Positions 1 through 6,836 of a DNA stretch of 14,718 nucleotides are shown piece after piece. Source of the DNA: UBA10427 sp003500135 (GTDB lineage Bacteria > Bacteroidota > Bacteroidia > Cytophagales > Cyclobacteriaceae); contig CAWZYQ010000099.1 in the NCBI GenBank assembly GCA_963966275.1, positions 1 through 14,718 of the forward strand. The letters are read 5' to 3'. A program made the translations under genes and the position numbers. The notes beneath the pieces were generated by a model. It was given only the letters and a program-made list of their open reading frames with translations, was not told the DNA's origin and made no database searches. How positions within the stretch are numbered: position 1 is the stretch's first letter; each line of letters starts with the position of its first letter.

Positions 1-188
1 AGGCAGCCGTAATCCCGCCTGAAGGATGTGAGGGAGAAAATAACGATTGTGAACTCGATGTGGTTTGGAATGCATTTATCAGAGGCTTTTTGAGTTCCAG
101 TAAGATTTCCAATCAAGGTCGAAGCATCGAAGGCATCACTCAGGCTTTTGAACAATCCAAGTATTTAAACACCAGCGACAGAAATTAA
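1..188 (+). CDS. C-terminal part of an unknown protein (cut by window edge)
   Basis: An open frame runs in from the left edge (codons in phase from base 3) and ends at a TAA at 186-188, giving about 61 C-terminal residues. The piece has two cysteines in an acidic stretch (CEGENNDCELD), then an amphipathic helical-looking tail containing VVWNAFIRGF and ITQAFEQSKYL. I do not recognise the family. The stop lies 6 nt before the ATG of the beta-barrel gene, so the two are probably co-transcribed. The open frame, the plausible composition and the tight spacing support a real gene; no function can be given from this fragment. Confidence 0.6.
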   Translation, partial: AAVIPPEGCEGENNDCELDVVWNAFIRGFLSSSKISNQGRSIEGITQAFEQSKYLNTSDRN

Positions 189-194
189 ATAGCC

Positions 195-794
195 ATGAAG
201 TTTTTATATATCATATTATTATCACTACTCTCTTCACCTCTATTGGCGCAACCCATTTGGTCTTTTAACTATAATATTGCAGGTTTATCGGAGTCAAAAC
301 TTAATGATTTCATTAGCCGTACCAGCACCAGAGGTTGGAGCCTTGAGGGCCGGGGAATGATCAACCAACAGTTTTCTATTGGTGGTTACATCGGGTACCA
401 GGGGTTTTATGAAAAGGTACCCCGCCAAACTTATTTTCAGGGCAATACAGCCATCGATGCCGTAACCTGGCGGTATTTCCTCACACTGCCCATTCAGGCC
501 AATGCGCACTATTATTTTACCACCGAAGGCATTAGGCCATTTGCCGGTGTGGGTATCGGTACCTATTACACGGAACAGGAAATTCAATTTTCAAACCTGC
601 TGGTTTCTGAAAAGAAATGGAACTTTGGGTTCAGCCCCGAGATCGGAATCTTAATTCCCTTTGGAATTTCCGATTGGTCGGCCATGATCAATGCGAAATA
701 CCATTATGCCATTTACAATACCTCAAAATTTGATGCCAATAATATTGGATATTGGAATGTGGGTATAGGGATCACCTATACGCCGTACTTCTAA
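195..794 (+). CDS. Small outer-membrane beta-barrel protein (porin-like)
   Basis: A 199-aa protein with a Sec signal peptide: a lysine at residue 2, a hydrophobic core (FLYIILLSLLSSPLL) and likely cleavage after Ala18, just before Gln19. The mature part is rich in alternating aromatic and polar residues and glycine, with strand-like segments such as FSIGGYIGYQGFY, IQANAHYYF and PFAGVGIGTYY, and ends in an aromatic residue (TPYF), the usual sorting signal of outer-membrane barrels. This fits the compact eight-strand barrel class (OMP_b-brl type) common in Bacteroidota. The specific substrate or role is unknown. It follows an unknown gene by 6 nt and converges on the marR-type gene 20 nt downstream. 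Confidence 0.8.
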   Translation: MKFLYIILLSLLSSPLLAQPIWSFNYNIAGLSESKLNDFISRTSTRGWSLEGRGMINQQFSIGGYIGYQGFYEKVPRQTYFQGNTAIDAVTWRYFLTLPIQANAHYYFTTEGIRPFAGVGIGTYYTEQEIQFSNLLVSEKKWNFGFSPEIGILIPFGISDWSAMINAKYHYAIYNTSKFDANNIGYWNVGIGITYTPYF

Positions 795-814
795 ATAATA
801 TGGATTCGAACCGG

Positions 815-1264
815 TTATGACCTGATTTTGTCGAGTAGCCGGTTCAATTCTTCGGCCTCGTCGTCACTGAGTTTATTTATCTCAGCAAATAACCTATCCA
901 ATACATCGGAAACCTCATTCACCAGCTCAAGCCCTTTTTCGGTGATGATTATATCCACCTGCCTCCTGTTGTCGGGGCAAATGTGTCGCTCCACCAGGTT
1001 TTTGGTCCTTAATTTTTCAACTAAACGGGAAGTATTGGACATTTTATCAATCATACGTTCAGTCAATAGTTTTAATGGGGCGGTGTTGGGATACTGACCT
1101 TTGAGGATACGAAGAATATTAAACTGCTGAATGGAAATACCATATGGTTTTATCACCTGGTTTTGTCGAGCATTGAGCCATACAGAAGTGAAGTTTATAT
1201 TAATTACCGCTTTAATAAACGGGTCTTTGAAAGTTTTTTGACGAATCTCTTCTTCAAGCTTCAT
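815..1264 (-). CDS. MarR-family transcriptional regulator
   Basis: A 149-aa winged-helix protein. Helices before residue 60 (with GISIQQFNILRIL) fit the dimer/core helices of MarR proteins. Residues about 62-93 form the helix-turn-helix (LKLLTERMIDKMSNTSRLVEKLRTKNLV), followed by the wing, with the family's D-N-R-R-x-V-D-x-x-I-T-E-K-G signature at about 98-111. The C-terminal helices are acidic and leucine-rich, as expected for dimerisation. MarR proteins are usually repressors released by small ligands or oxidation; no ligand can be inferred and there is no obvious sensor cysteine apart from Cys96 in the wing. A perfect 8-bp inverted repeat overlaps its probable -7 promoter element, suggesting autoregulation. 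The divergent neighbour is the App1-type gene. Confidence 0.9.
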   Translation of the reverse strand: MKLEEEIRQKTFKDPFIKAVININFTSVWLNARQNQVIKPYGISIQQFNILRILKGQYPNTAPLKLLTERMIDKMSNTSRLVEKLRTKNLVERHICPDNRRQVDIIITEKGLELVNEVSDVLDRLFAEINKLSDDEAEELNRLLDKIRS

Positions 1265-1291
1265 AGAATGTTGGGTTATTGATCAACTGTA

Positions 1292-1320
1292 ATAATTGTC
1301 GAAACAAATATAACAATTAT
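1292..1320 (-). promoter_or_regulatory. Candidate MarR operator over the marR promoter
   Basis: ATAATTGT (1292-1299) and ACAATTAT (1313-1320) form a perfect 8-bp inverted repeat with a 13-nt spacer. On the minus strand the spacer holds TATATTTG (1305-1312), a full match to the Bacteroidota -7 element TAnnTTTG, about 40 nt before the marR ATG. I found no TTG at the usual -33 distance. The dyad over the -7 box would suit a self-repressing MarR dimer; this is inference from position and symmetry. Confidence 0.5.
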
Positions 1321-1382
1321 ATAACGCTATTTTCATATATTTTATGCAATTGTTTCGTAAAAAAGTTAAATTATACGCAAGA

Positions 1383-1428
1383 TTTTAGAATATCTCAGCA
1401 GGTAATAATCATGAATCATATTCTAAAA
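1383..1428. repeat. 11-bp perfect inverted repeat in intergenic region
   Basis: TTTTAGAATAT (1383-1393) and ATATTCTAAAA (1418-1428) are perfect reverse complements separated by 24 nt. The core TTTAGAATAT recurs in direct orientation at 1501-1510, giving three copies within about 130 bp upstream of the App1-type gene. It could be a multi-site regulator target or the stem of a small RNA. Nothing else in the stretch identifies it. Confidence 0.5.
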
Positions 1429-1477
1429 AGACGGAAACAGAGGCTGATCATTTTAAACAATCCATATTTGAAACATT

Positions 1478-1495
1478 AATACTGTTTTCAGTATT
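1478..1495. repeat. 7-bp hairpin (AATACTG-TTTT-CAGTATT)
   Basis: A perfect 7-bp palindromic stem with a 4-nt TTTT loop, 61 nt before the App1-type start. The stem is AT-rich and is not followed by a T-run, so it is a weak terminator candidate; a protein-binding dyad is equally possible. Confidence 0.35.
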
Positions 1496-1556
1496 TCATA
1501 TTTAGAATATATTGTTATATTTTTTAAGAACGTATAAATAAACTAAAACGCTATTT

Positions 1557-2471
1557 ATGGCTGAAAAAGTAGTGGGATATCCAGGTGTTTCCAATGGAAA
1601 GGAAGTCTTCTTAACCGGACACGCCTTTCGAAAGAACAGGTTGAAAAACCTACGCCCCGGACAAAGCAGACTGACCAATTTAAGACATATGATTCGTCGC
1701 TTTCGGCTTCGCCCCATGAAGCAGGTGAAAGTTGAAGTCTTTTTAAATGGTCAAAAGCATCATGTAAAAACGAATGAACTGGGGTACTTTACCTGTCAGG
1801 TACAACAGCCATATACCGTGAGCGGTTGGTATGATTATGAATTGTGTTTTGAAGGCAAAAAGGGCAGCAACCGGGCAAAAGGTGAGTATTATGTAGCCTC
1901 GGATCACGAAACAGCTGTAATTTCCGATATTGATGATACACTTTTGGTATCGCACTCTACAAAGCTACTGAAAAAAATTAATCTGCTGGCTTTTAGAAAT
2001 GCCCATACTCGAAAGCCAATCCCACTTATCAAACACTGGTACAATCATATCAGCGACCTTAATGACTACGAAATGCCGCAGGATTTTTTCTATGTATCCA
2101 ATAGTGAGTGGAACCTTTACGATTTTTTGAAAGACTTTTTTCAACTTAACAATATTCCAAAAGGAGTATTTTTTCTGCGTACCCTTAAAAAAGGACTTCG
2201 AGACCTGGCACGTTCGGGAAGTGCGGGAAGTAATCACAAAGAAGATACGATATCATGGTTATTTGAGTTTTTCCCCAAAAAGAACTTCATTCTCGTAGGT
2301 GATAATGGACAGAAAGACCTGGATATTTATCATGAATTCTGCACCAAATATGCGGATCGCGTAAAAGGAGTAATGATCAGAAAACTATCGCATGTGAAAA
2401 AAGACCACAAAATGGAAATGGTGGAAAATGAGCTCAAAGACCTTGGGATTCCACTCAAGTTTTTTCATTAA
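1557..2471 (+). CDS. App1-family (DUF2183) HAD-type phosphatase
   Basis: A 304-aa protein. Residues about 1-118 form an N-terminal beta-rich region (GKEVFLTGHAF, KVEVFLNGQ, then a strand-rich segment to GEYYV). The catalytic part has the HAD nucleophile motif ISDIDDTLL, with Asp124 as expected nucleophile and Asp126 as general acid; YVSNSEW (about 179-185) matches motif II; Lys228 is a candidate motif III lysine; GDNGQKD (Asp249, Asp254) matches the Mg-binding motif IV. This is the App1/DUF2183 family, named for yeast Mg-dependent phosphatidate phosphatase App1; the bacterial substrate is not established, so a phospholipid head-group role is inference. No signal peptide is seen, so it is probably cytoplasmic. 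Its TAA overlaps the ATG of the next gene by one base (TAATG), which points to translational coupling. Confidence 0.88.
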   Translation: MAEKVVGYPGVSNGKEVFLTGHAFRKNRLKNLRPGQSRLTNLRHMIRRFRLRPMKQVKVEVFLNGQKHHVKTNELGYFTCQVQQPYTVSGWYDYELCFEGKKGSNRAKGEYYVASDHETAVISDIDDTLLVSHSTKLLKKINLLAFRNAHTRKPIPLIKHWYNHISDLNDYEMPQDFFYVSNSEWNLYDFLKDFFQLNNIPKGVFFLRTLKKGLRDLARSGSAGSNHKEDTISWLFEFFPKKNFILVGDNGQKDLDIYHEFCTKYADRVKGVMIRKLSHVKKDHKMEMVENELKDLGIPLKFFH

Positions 2472-3065
2472 TGTTTATTACACCACCTGAACCGTTTCAG
2501 TTTAACCCACTTAAACATCATTTGGCATTCGTCAAATCCTTTATAAGCCACCATCGCGAAAAAAACACAGCGCCCGAGGATTTGGCCGACAGGCTTGCAG
2601 CGCTTGGCGCGAATTACACGGATATGTATTGCGGCGGATTGGGTGTTTCTCAACTTTGCCTGGAAATGAAAGAAGAACTACTGAAGATCGGGGCATACGG
2701 GCATCAGAAATATCGTGCCTGGCTGTTTGATGATGACAGCGAATATAAAGAGCTGAGATTGAGCGATGGCTCATGCTGGACATTGCGATGGGGCCAAAGA
2801 GCTGAGATTGAGCGATGGCTCATGCTGGACATTGCGATGGGGCCATACCGGCCACTACATTCATTTTCATCCTTCCAGAGCATCCGATTTGGTGAAGCGC
2901 TTAAAGTCCAATGCCATAAAGGCAGCTATTCTTTATCAGGTTTGTTTTCCCCATATGAAGACCGACCTGAAACTCATAAACCATATGCGGGAACAATATC
3001 TTAAACTATCACCCGTAAAGTTTACCAACGCCTTTTTTGAGGCCAATGCTTTTTTGAAGTGTTGA
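2471..3065 (+). pseudogene. Unknown-function gene disrupted by a 49-bp tandem duplication
   Basis: The ATG overlaps the App1-type stop. The frame is normal up to about residue 108 (ending CWTLRWG), where an exact second copy of 49 bp shifts it: translation as sequenced adds 69 aberrant residues and stops at 3002-3004, a 177-aa product. Removing one 49-bp copy rejoins RWG to HTGHYIHFHPSRASDL and gives a clean 181-aa protein ending at the TGA at 3063-3065. The restored protein has no signal peptide or membrane segment; its C-terminal half is basic and rich in His, Lys and Leu (for example LVKRLKSNAIKAAILYQ). I do not recognise the family. Coupling to the phosphatase gene suggests a partner role. 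Whether the duplication is a true mutation, a slippable reversible state or an assembly error cannot be told here. Confidence 0.8.
2747..2844 (+). repeat. Exact 49-bp tandem duplication
   Basis: Bases 2747-2795 and 2796-2844 are identical and directly adjacent; both begin AAAGAGCTGAGATTGAGCGA and end GATGGGGCC. One further A follows both copies. Because 49 is not a multiple of three, the insertion shifts the reading frame of the host gene. Confidence 0.97.
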
Positions 3066-3261
3066 TAATGATATGGGTAGATCTAACGAGATGCAAAAGA
3101 AAGTTCAGCTTTTAGTCTAATACACCAAAGAATAGTGGGAACTATTGGGCTGAAGCACTTGTTTCTTATCAATATTAGCATGAAATTCGCTGCATCAATA
3201 CGTTAGCAGTCTGGAGGCAGCTTCACATAATTTTTATTGTATTACTAAGTAAACTGATAAA
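3066..3261 (+). other. Intergenic region before serC, with small inverted repeats
   Basis: No gene is supported here. It holds a 6-bp hairpin with a GGGA loop (AATAGT 3131-3136, ACTATT 3141-3146), flanked by an outer complementary pair TTCAGC (3104-3109) and GCTGAA (3149-3154), which could stack into one extended stem. A further GCTGC/GCAGC pair (3189-3193, 3217-3221) is followed by T-rich sequence, a weak terminator candidate. The serC promoter should lie here, but no convincing TTG/TAnnTTTG pair was found. Confidence 0.35.
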
Positions 3262-4344
3262 ATGTCAAGAGTATTTAATTTTTCTGCCGGACCGGCAGCT
3301 TTACCAACAGCCGTACTGGAAAAAGCACAAAAAGAAATGGTCGACTACCGCGGTGCCGGAGTGTCGGTAATGGAGATGAGTCACCGTTCAAAGGAGTTTA
3401 AGTCAATATTTGACGAGACAGGCAACAGGTTGAGAAAGTTAATGGCAGTGCCGGATAATTATGAGGCGCTTTTTTTGCAGGGAGGCGCTTCCTCGCAATT
3501 TGGGATGGTACCGCTGAATTTGATTGGCCTGACCGGAAAAGCGGACTATGTGAACACCGGCGCCTGGTCCAAAAAGGCCATTGCCGAAGCCAACAGGTAT
3601 GGCAAAGTTAATGTAGTGGCTTCTTCTGAAGATCAGACATTCACCTATATTCCCGAGCTATCTGCCAGCATGTTTGACCCCGAAGCCTCATATGTCCATA
3701 TTACCACCAATAATACCATCTATGGAACCGTATTCCCGAAACTGCCGGAAGTAGGCAATATCCCATTGGTAGCTGATATGTCATCCGACATTCTAAGCAA
3801 ACCCTACGATGTGGGCAAATTTGGGATCATTTATGCCGGGGCACAGAAAAACATCGGGCCCGCCGGTCTTACCATTGTTATAATACAAAAAGACCTGCTA
3901 GGCCATGCGCTGGATATCACACCTAAAATGTTCAATTATCAAACGCACGCCGATGCGGGTTCCATGTTTAATACACCACCCTGTTTTGCCATCTACATGG
4001 CCGGATTGGTTTTCGAATGGCTGGAAGAAAGAGGTGGAGTTGAAGCAATGGAAGAAATAAACCGCCGAAAAGCCAAAAAATTGTACGACTACATTGATCA
4101 GTCGGAAATGTTTGATGCACCGGTAAAAGGAAATGATCGCTCAATTATGAACGTACCCTTTGTAACGGGTGATGAACAGCTGGACGCCAGGTTTATCGAA
4201 GAAGCCGCTGTGGCAGGGTTCAAAACACTGAAAGGCCACCGTTCCGTTGGAGGTATGCGCGCATCAATCTATAATGCCATGCCGGAAGAAGGAGTAGATG
4301 CACTAGTTCGGTTTATGGAACAATTTGAAAAAGCGAATTCATAA
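3262..4344 (+). CDS. serC: Phosphoserine aminotransferase (SerC)
   Basis: A 360-aa class V aminotransferase, the family's normal length. It converts 3-phosphohydroxypyruvate and glutamate to O-phosphoserine and 2-oxoglutarate, using PLP, in the cytoplasm. The start MSRVFNFSAGPAALP is the family's usual N-terminus. GVSVMEMSHRSKEF carries the substrate-binding HRS; LQGGASSQF (72-80) is the cofactor phosphate loop; ADMSSDILS places Asp172 against the PLP pyridine nitrogen; YAGAQKNIGP gives Lys196 as the Schiff-base lysine. GHRSVGGMRASIYNAM near the C-terminus is the second conserved signature. It is the first gene of the cluster, 14 nt before serA, so two steps of one pathway are encoded together. 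The same fold can also serve vitamin B6 synthesis in some bacteria. Confidence 0.98.
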   Translation: MSRVFNFSAGPAALPTAVLEKAQKEMVDYRGAGVSVMEMSHRSKEFKSIFDETGNRLRKLMAVPDNYEALFLQGGASSQFGMVPLNLIGLTGKADYVNTGAWSKKAIAEANRYGKVNVVASSEDQTFTYIPELSASMFDPEASYVHITTNNTIYGTVFPKLPEVGNIPLVADMSSDILSKPYDVGKFGIIYAGAQKNIGPAGLTIVIIQKDLLGHALDITPKMFNYQTHADAGSMFNTPPCFAIYMAGLVFEWLEERGGVEAMEEINRRKAKKLYDYIDQSEMFDAPVKGNDRSIMNVPFVTGDEQLDARFIEEAAVAGFKTLKGHRSVGGMRASIYNAMPEEGVDALVRFMEQFEKANS

Positions 4345-4358
4345 CCAGGACTTGAAAT

Positions 4359-5519
4359 ATGTTCAAAATCCAAACCTTAAACAAGATCTCGACCATCGGG
4401 CTGGAGCAATTCCACTTTGAAAATTACGAAATTGCATCGGAGTTCACTGCCCCCGATGCCATATTGTTAAGAAGTGCAGATATGCACGAGATGGATTTGT
4501 CAGAAAACATAAAGGCGATTGCGCGGGCCGGTGCAGGTATAAACAATATTCCTATTGATAAATGTACGGAAAAAGGTATAGTCGTTTTTAATACTCCGGG
4601 CGCCAATGCCAATGCGGTTAAAGAACTGGCAATATGCGGGATGCTTCTATCGTCGCGTAAAATACTGCAGGGAGCGGAATGGACTAAAAACTATACCGGT
4701 ACTGATCTTACCGGTGATGTCGAAAAAAACAAATCCAGTTTCAAAGGGCCCGAATTAATGGGTAAGACCCTTGGGGTCATTGGCCTTGGCGCCATCGGAA
4801 TGCTTACGGCCAACGCTGCTGAGGCCCTGGGCATGCGAGTGGTGGGGTTTGATCCGTACATCTCCATAGACAGTGCATGGAAGCTTTCAAAAAATGTTGA
4901 ACGCGCCATCAGTCTGGATGCGCTTTTAAGCCAGGCTGACTACCTTTCGCTTCATGTACCTCTGGCAAAAAACACAAAAGAATTTATGAACGCGGATCGA
5001 TTCCGTGTTATGAAAGATGGTGTCCGTCTGATCAATTTTGCTCGCGGTGGTTTAATGCACAAAGGAGATCTGATCCAGGCTTTGGATAATGGTAAAATAT
5101 CCTGCTTTGTCACAGATTTTCCGGATGACGCCCTGCAGGGGCATGATAAAGTAATTGCCCTTCCGCATTTGGGCGCTTCCACTCCAGAGTCGGAAGACAA
5201 CTGCGCCGTAATGGCCGTTAATCAATTGAAAGATTACCTGGAAAATGGCAATATTCGTAATTCAGTTAACTTTCCGGAATCTGTTATGCCCAGAAATGGC
5301 GGTACAAGGCTGATCATTGCCAATAAGAATATCCCAAAAATGGTGGGGCAGATCACCAATGTGCTTGCCGAGCGCGATATCAATATTTCTGACATGCTTA
5401 ATAAACATCACGGCGATTTGGCTTATAATATCATTGATATTGACGATACTATTGCCATTGATGATATTGATAAAATTAAAGAAATAGAAGGCGTGATCAT
5501 GGTTCGCCTCATCGTATAA
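4359..5519 (+). CDS. serA: D-3-phosphoglycerate dehydrogenase (SerA), ACT-domain type
   Basis: A 386-aa NAD-dependent dehydrogenase that oxidises 3-phosphoglycerate to 3-phosphohydroxypyruvate, the committed step of serine synthesis. AIARAGAGINNIPID (53-67) and FNTPGANANAVKELA match the substrate-binding domain. GVIGLGAIG (139-147) is the Rossmann nucleotide-binding loop, and Asp165 after VVGF should favour NAD. Arg229 (NFARGG) and His270 (LPHLGAST) are the catalytic arginine and histidine. In the segment between them (VTDFPDDAL) the position expected to hold the catalytic glutamate appears to be aspartate by eye alignment. Residues about 315-386 form a C-terminal ACT domain (LIIANKNIPKMVGQITNVL), the usual site of serine feedback. 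It is a compact form without the intervening domain of the longest PGDHs. Confidence 0.96.
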   Translation: MFKIQTLNKISTIGLEQFHFENYEIASEFTAPDAILLRSADMHEMDLSENIKAIARAGAGINNIPIDKCTEKGIVVFNTPGANANAVKELAICGMLLSSRKILQGAEWTKNYTGTDLTGDVEKNKSSFKGPELMGKTLGVIGLGAIGMLTANAAEALGMRVVGFDPYISIDSAWKLSKNVERAISLDALLSQADYLSLHVPLAKNTKEFMNADRFRVMKDGVRLINFARGGLMHKGDLIQALDNGKISCFVTDFPDDALQGHDKVIALPHLGASTPESEDNCAVMAVNQLKDYLENGNIRNSVNFPESVMPRNGGTRLIIANKNIPKMVGQITNVLAERDINISDMLNKHHGDLAYNIIDIDDTIAIDDIDKIKEIEGVIMVRLIV

Positions 5520-5578
5520 CTGTTTGAATATAACATAACGCACAATTATTTGGCCTTGAACCCTAAAAATCAACTGTA

Positions 5579-6826
5579 ATGGCGAAGATACGACCGTTTA
5601 AAGGTATAAGACCTGTTTCTGATAAAGCAGGATTGGTGGCTTCCAAACCCTACGATGTTCTCAACACCAAAGAAGCTCAGGAGGAGGCTAAGGATAATCC
5701 ATATTCTTTTTTACATGTGGTAAAACCGGAAATCGATTTTTCCGATGACCAGGACCCATATGCACCCGAAGTATATGAAAAAGGCCTCGAAAATTTTGAA
5801 AAGATGAAAGGTGCAGGTGTATTTGTAAAAGATGAAAAGCCTGCCATTTATTTATACGAGCTAACCATGAATGGTCACAGCCAAACCGGAATTGTGGCAT
5901 GTGCGGCCATTGAAGATTATTTTAATGAGGTTATTAAAAAGCATGAGCTTACGCGACCAACCAAAGAGGAAGATCGCAAACAGCATGTGAGGGTGGGTAA
6001 GATGCATGCGGAACCTGTCTTTTTTGCCTATAAAAAAGATATAACCCTCGAACGTATCGTAGAAGAAATGAAAGCCAGCATAGCGCCATTATACGATTTT
6101 AAGGCTGCTGACGGGGTGATGCATCGTTTTTGGGCTTTGACGGAAGATGGGGTGATCAATAAAATAGTGGAAACTTTTGAAAAGATGCCAGCTACTTACG
6201 TTGCCGACGGGCACCATCGCACCGCAGCGGCGGCTTTGGTCGGACGGGAAATGGCCGAAAATAATCCGGGTCATACGGGCAATGAGGAATATAATTATTT
6301 CATGGCCGTGCATTTCCCTGCTGATCAACTGAATATAATTGGTTACAATCGCGTAGTTCGTGATTTAAATGGTTTAAAACCTACGGAATTTATCGATCGC
6401 CTTAGAAACGATTTCAATATTCTTGAAAAAGGTTCTACTGCTTATCAGCCGGAAAAGCCCCATGAATTCGGAATGTACCTGGAAAAAAAATGGTATGAAT
6501 TGACAGCTAAACCCCATGCTTTCGACGAAAACAATATAATTCGAAGATTAGATGTTACTATTTTATCCCAAAGTGTATTAACTCCTGTATTGCACATTAA
6601 AGATTTACGCACAGACGACAGAATTGACTTCGTTGGCGGAATCAGGGGCCTAAAAGCGCTTGAACAAAGAGTGGACAGCGGTGAAATGAAATTAGCTTTT
6701 TCATTATTTCCCGTTTCCATGCACCAATTAATGGATATTGCGGATAACGGGATGATCATGCCACCCAAAACCACTTGGTTTGAACCAAAATTGCGAAGCG
6801 GTTTAGTCGTACATGTATTCGACTAA
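5579..6826 (+). CDS. DUF1015-family protein with ParB/SerK-like DGHHR motif
   Basis: A 415-aa soluble protein with no signal peptide. The start AKIRPFKGIRPVSDKA followed by SKPYDVL (22-28) is the typical DUF1015 N-terminus; KHELTRPTKEEDR (about 121-133) and YVADGHHRTAAAA (207-219) are its most conserved blocks. DGHHR followed by small residues resembles the signature of ParB-fold phosphotransferases such as the free-serine kinase SerK and SbnI (established for those proteins). Applying this to DUF1015 is inference. The gene lies 59 nt after serA on the same strand and 10 nt before the next gene, a placement I recognise as recurrent in Bacteroidota. A role in serine or phosphoserine metabolism or its control is therefore plausible; no activity can be asserted. 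Confidence 0.88.
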   Translation: MAKIRPFKGIRPVSDKAGLVASKPYDVLNTKEAQEEAKDNPYSFLHVVKPEIDFSDDQDPYAPEVYEKGLENFEKMKGAGVFVKDEKPAIYLYELTMNGHSQTGIVACAAIEDYFNEVIKKHELTRPTKEEDRKQHVRVGKMHAEPVFFAYKKDITLERIVEEMKASIAPLYDFKAADGVMHRFWALTEDGVINKIVETFEKMPATYVADGHHRTAAAALVGREMAENNPGHTGNEEYNYFMAVHFPADQLNIIGYNRVVRDLNGLKPTEFIDRLRNDFNILEKGSTAYQPEKPHEFGMYLEKKWYELTAKPHAFDENNIIRRLDVTILSQSVLTPVLHIKDLRTDDRIDFVGGIRGLKALEQRVDSGEMKLAFSLFPVSMHQLMDIADNGMIMPPKTTWFEPKLRSGLVVHVFD

Positions 6827-6836
6827 ATAACCAATT

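Noticed and set aside
808..845. GAACCGG / CCGGTTC inverted repeat at the convergent ends of the barrel and marR genes, as a terminator
   Set aside because: The loop is 24 nt, half of it lies in the marR coding end and no T-run follows, so support is too weak.
1279..1479. 66-aa open frame in the marR/App1 intergenic region
   Set aside because: Its composition (runs of Asn, Cys, Tyr, Lys from AT-rich DNA) is not protein-like, and it spans the operator dyad and inverted repeats.
2766..3065. Separate 99-aa gene
   Set aside because: It only starts inside the first copy of the 49-bp duplication and then runs into the native downstream phase of the broken gene; it is the disrupted gene's own C-terminal half.
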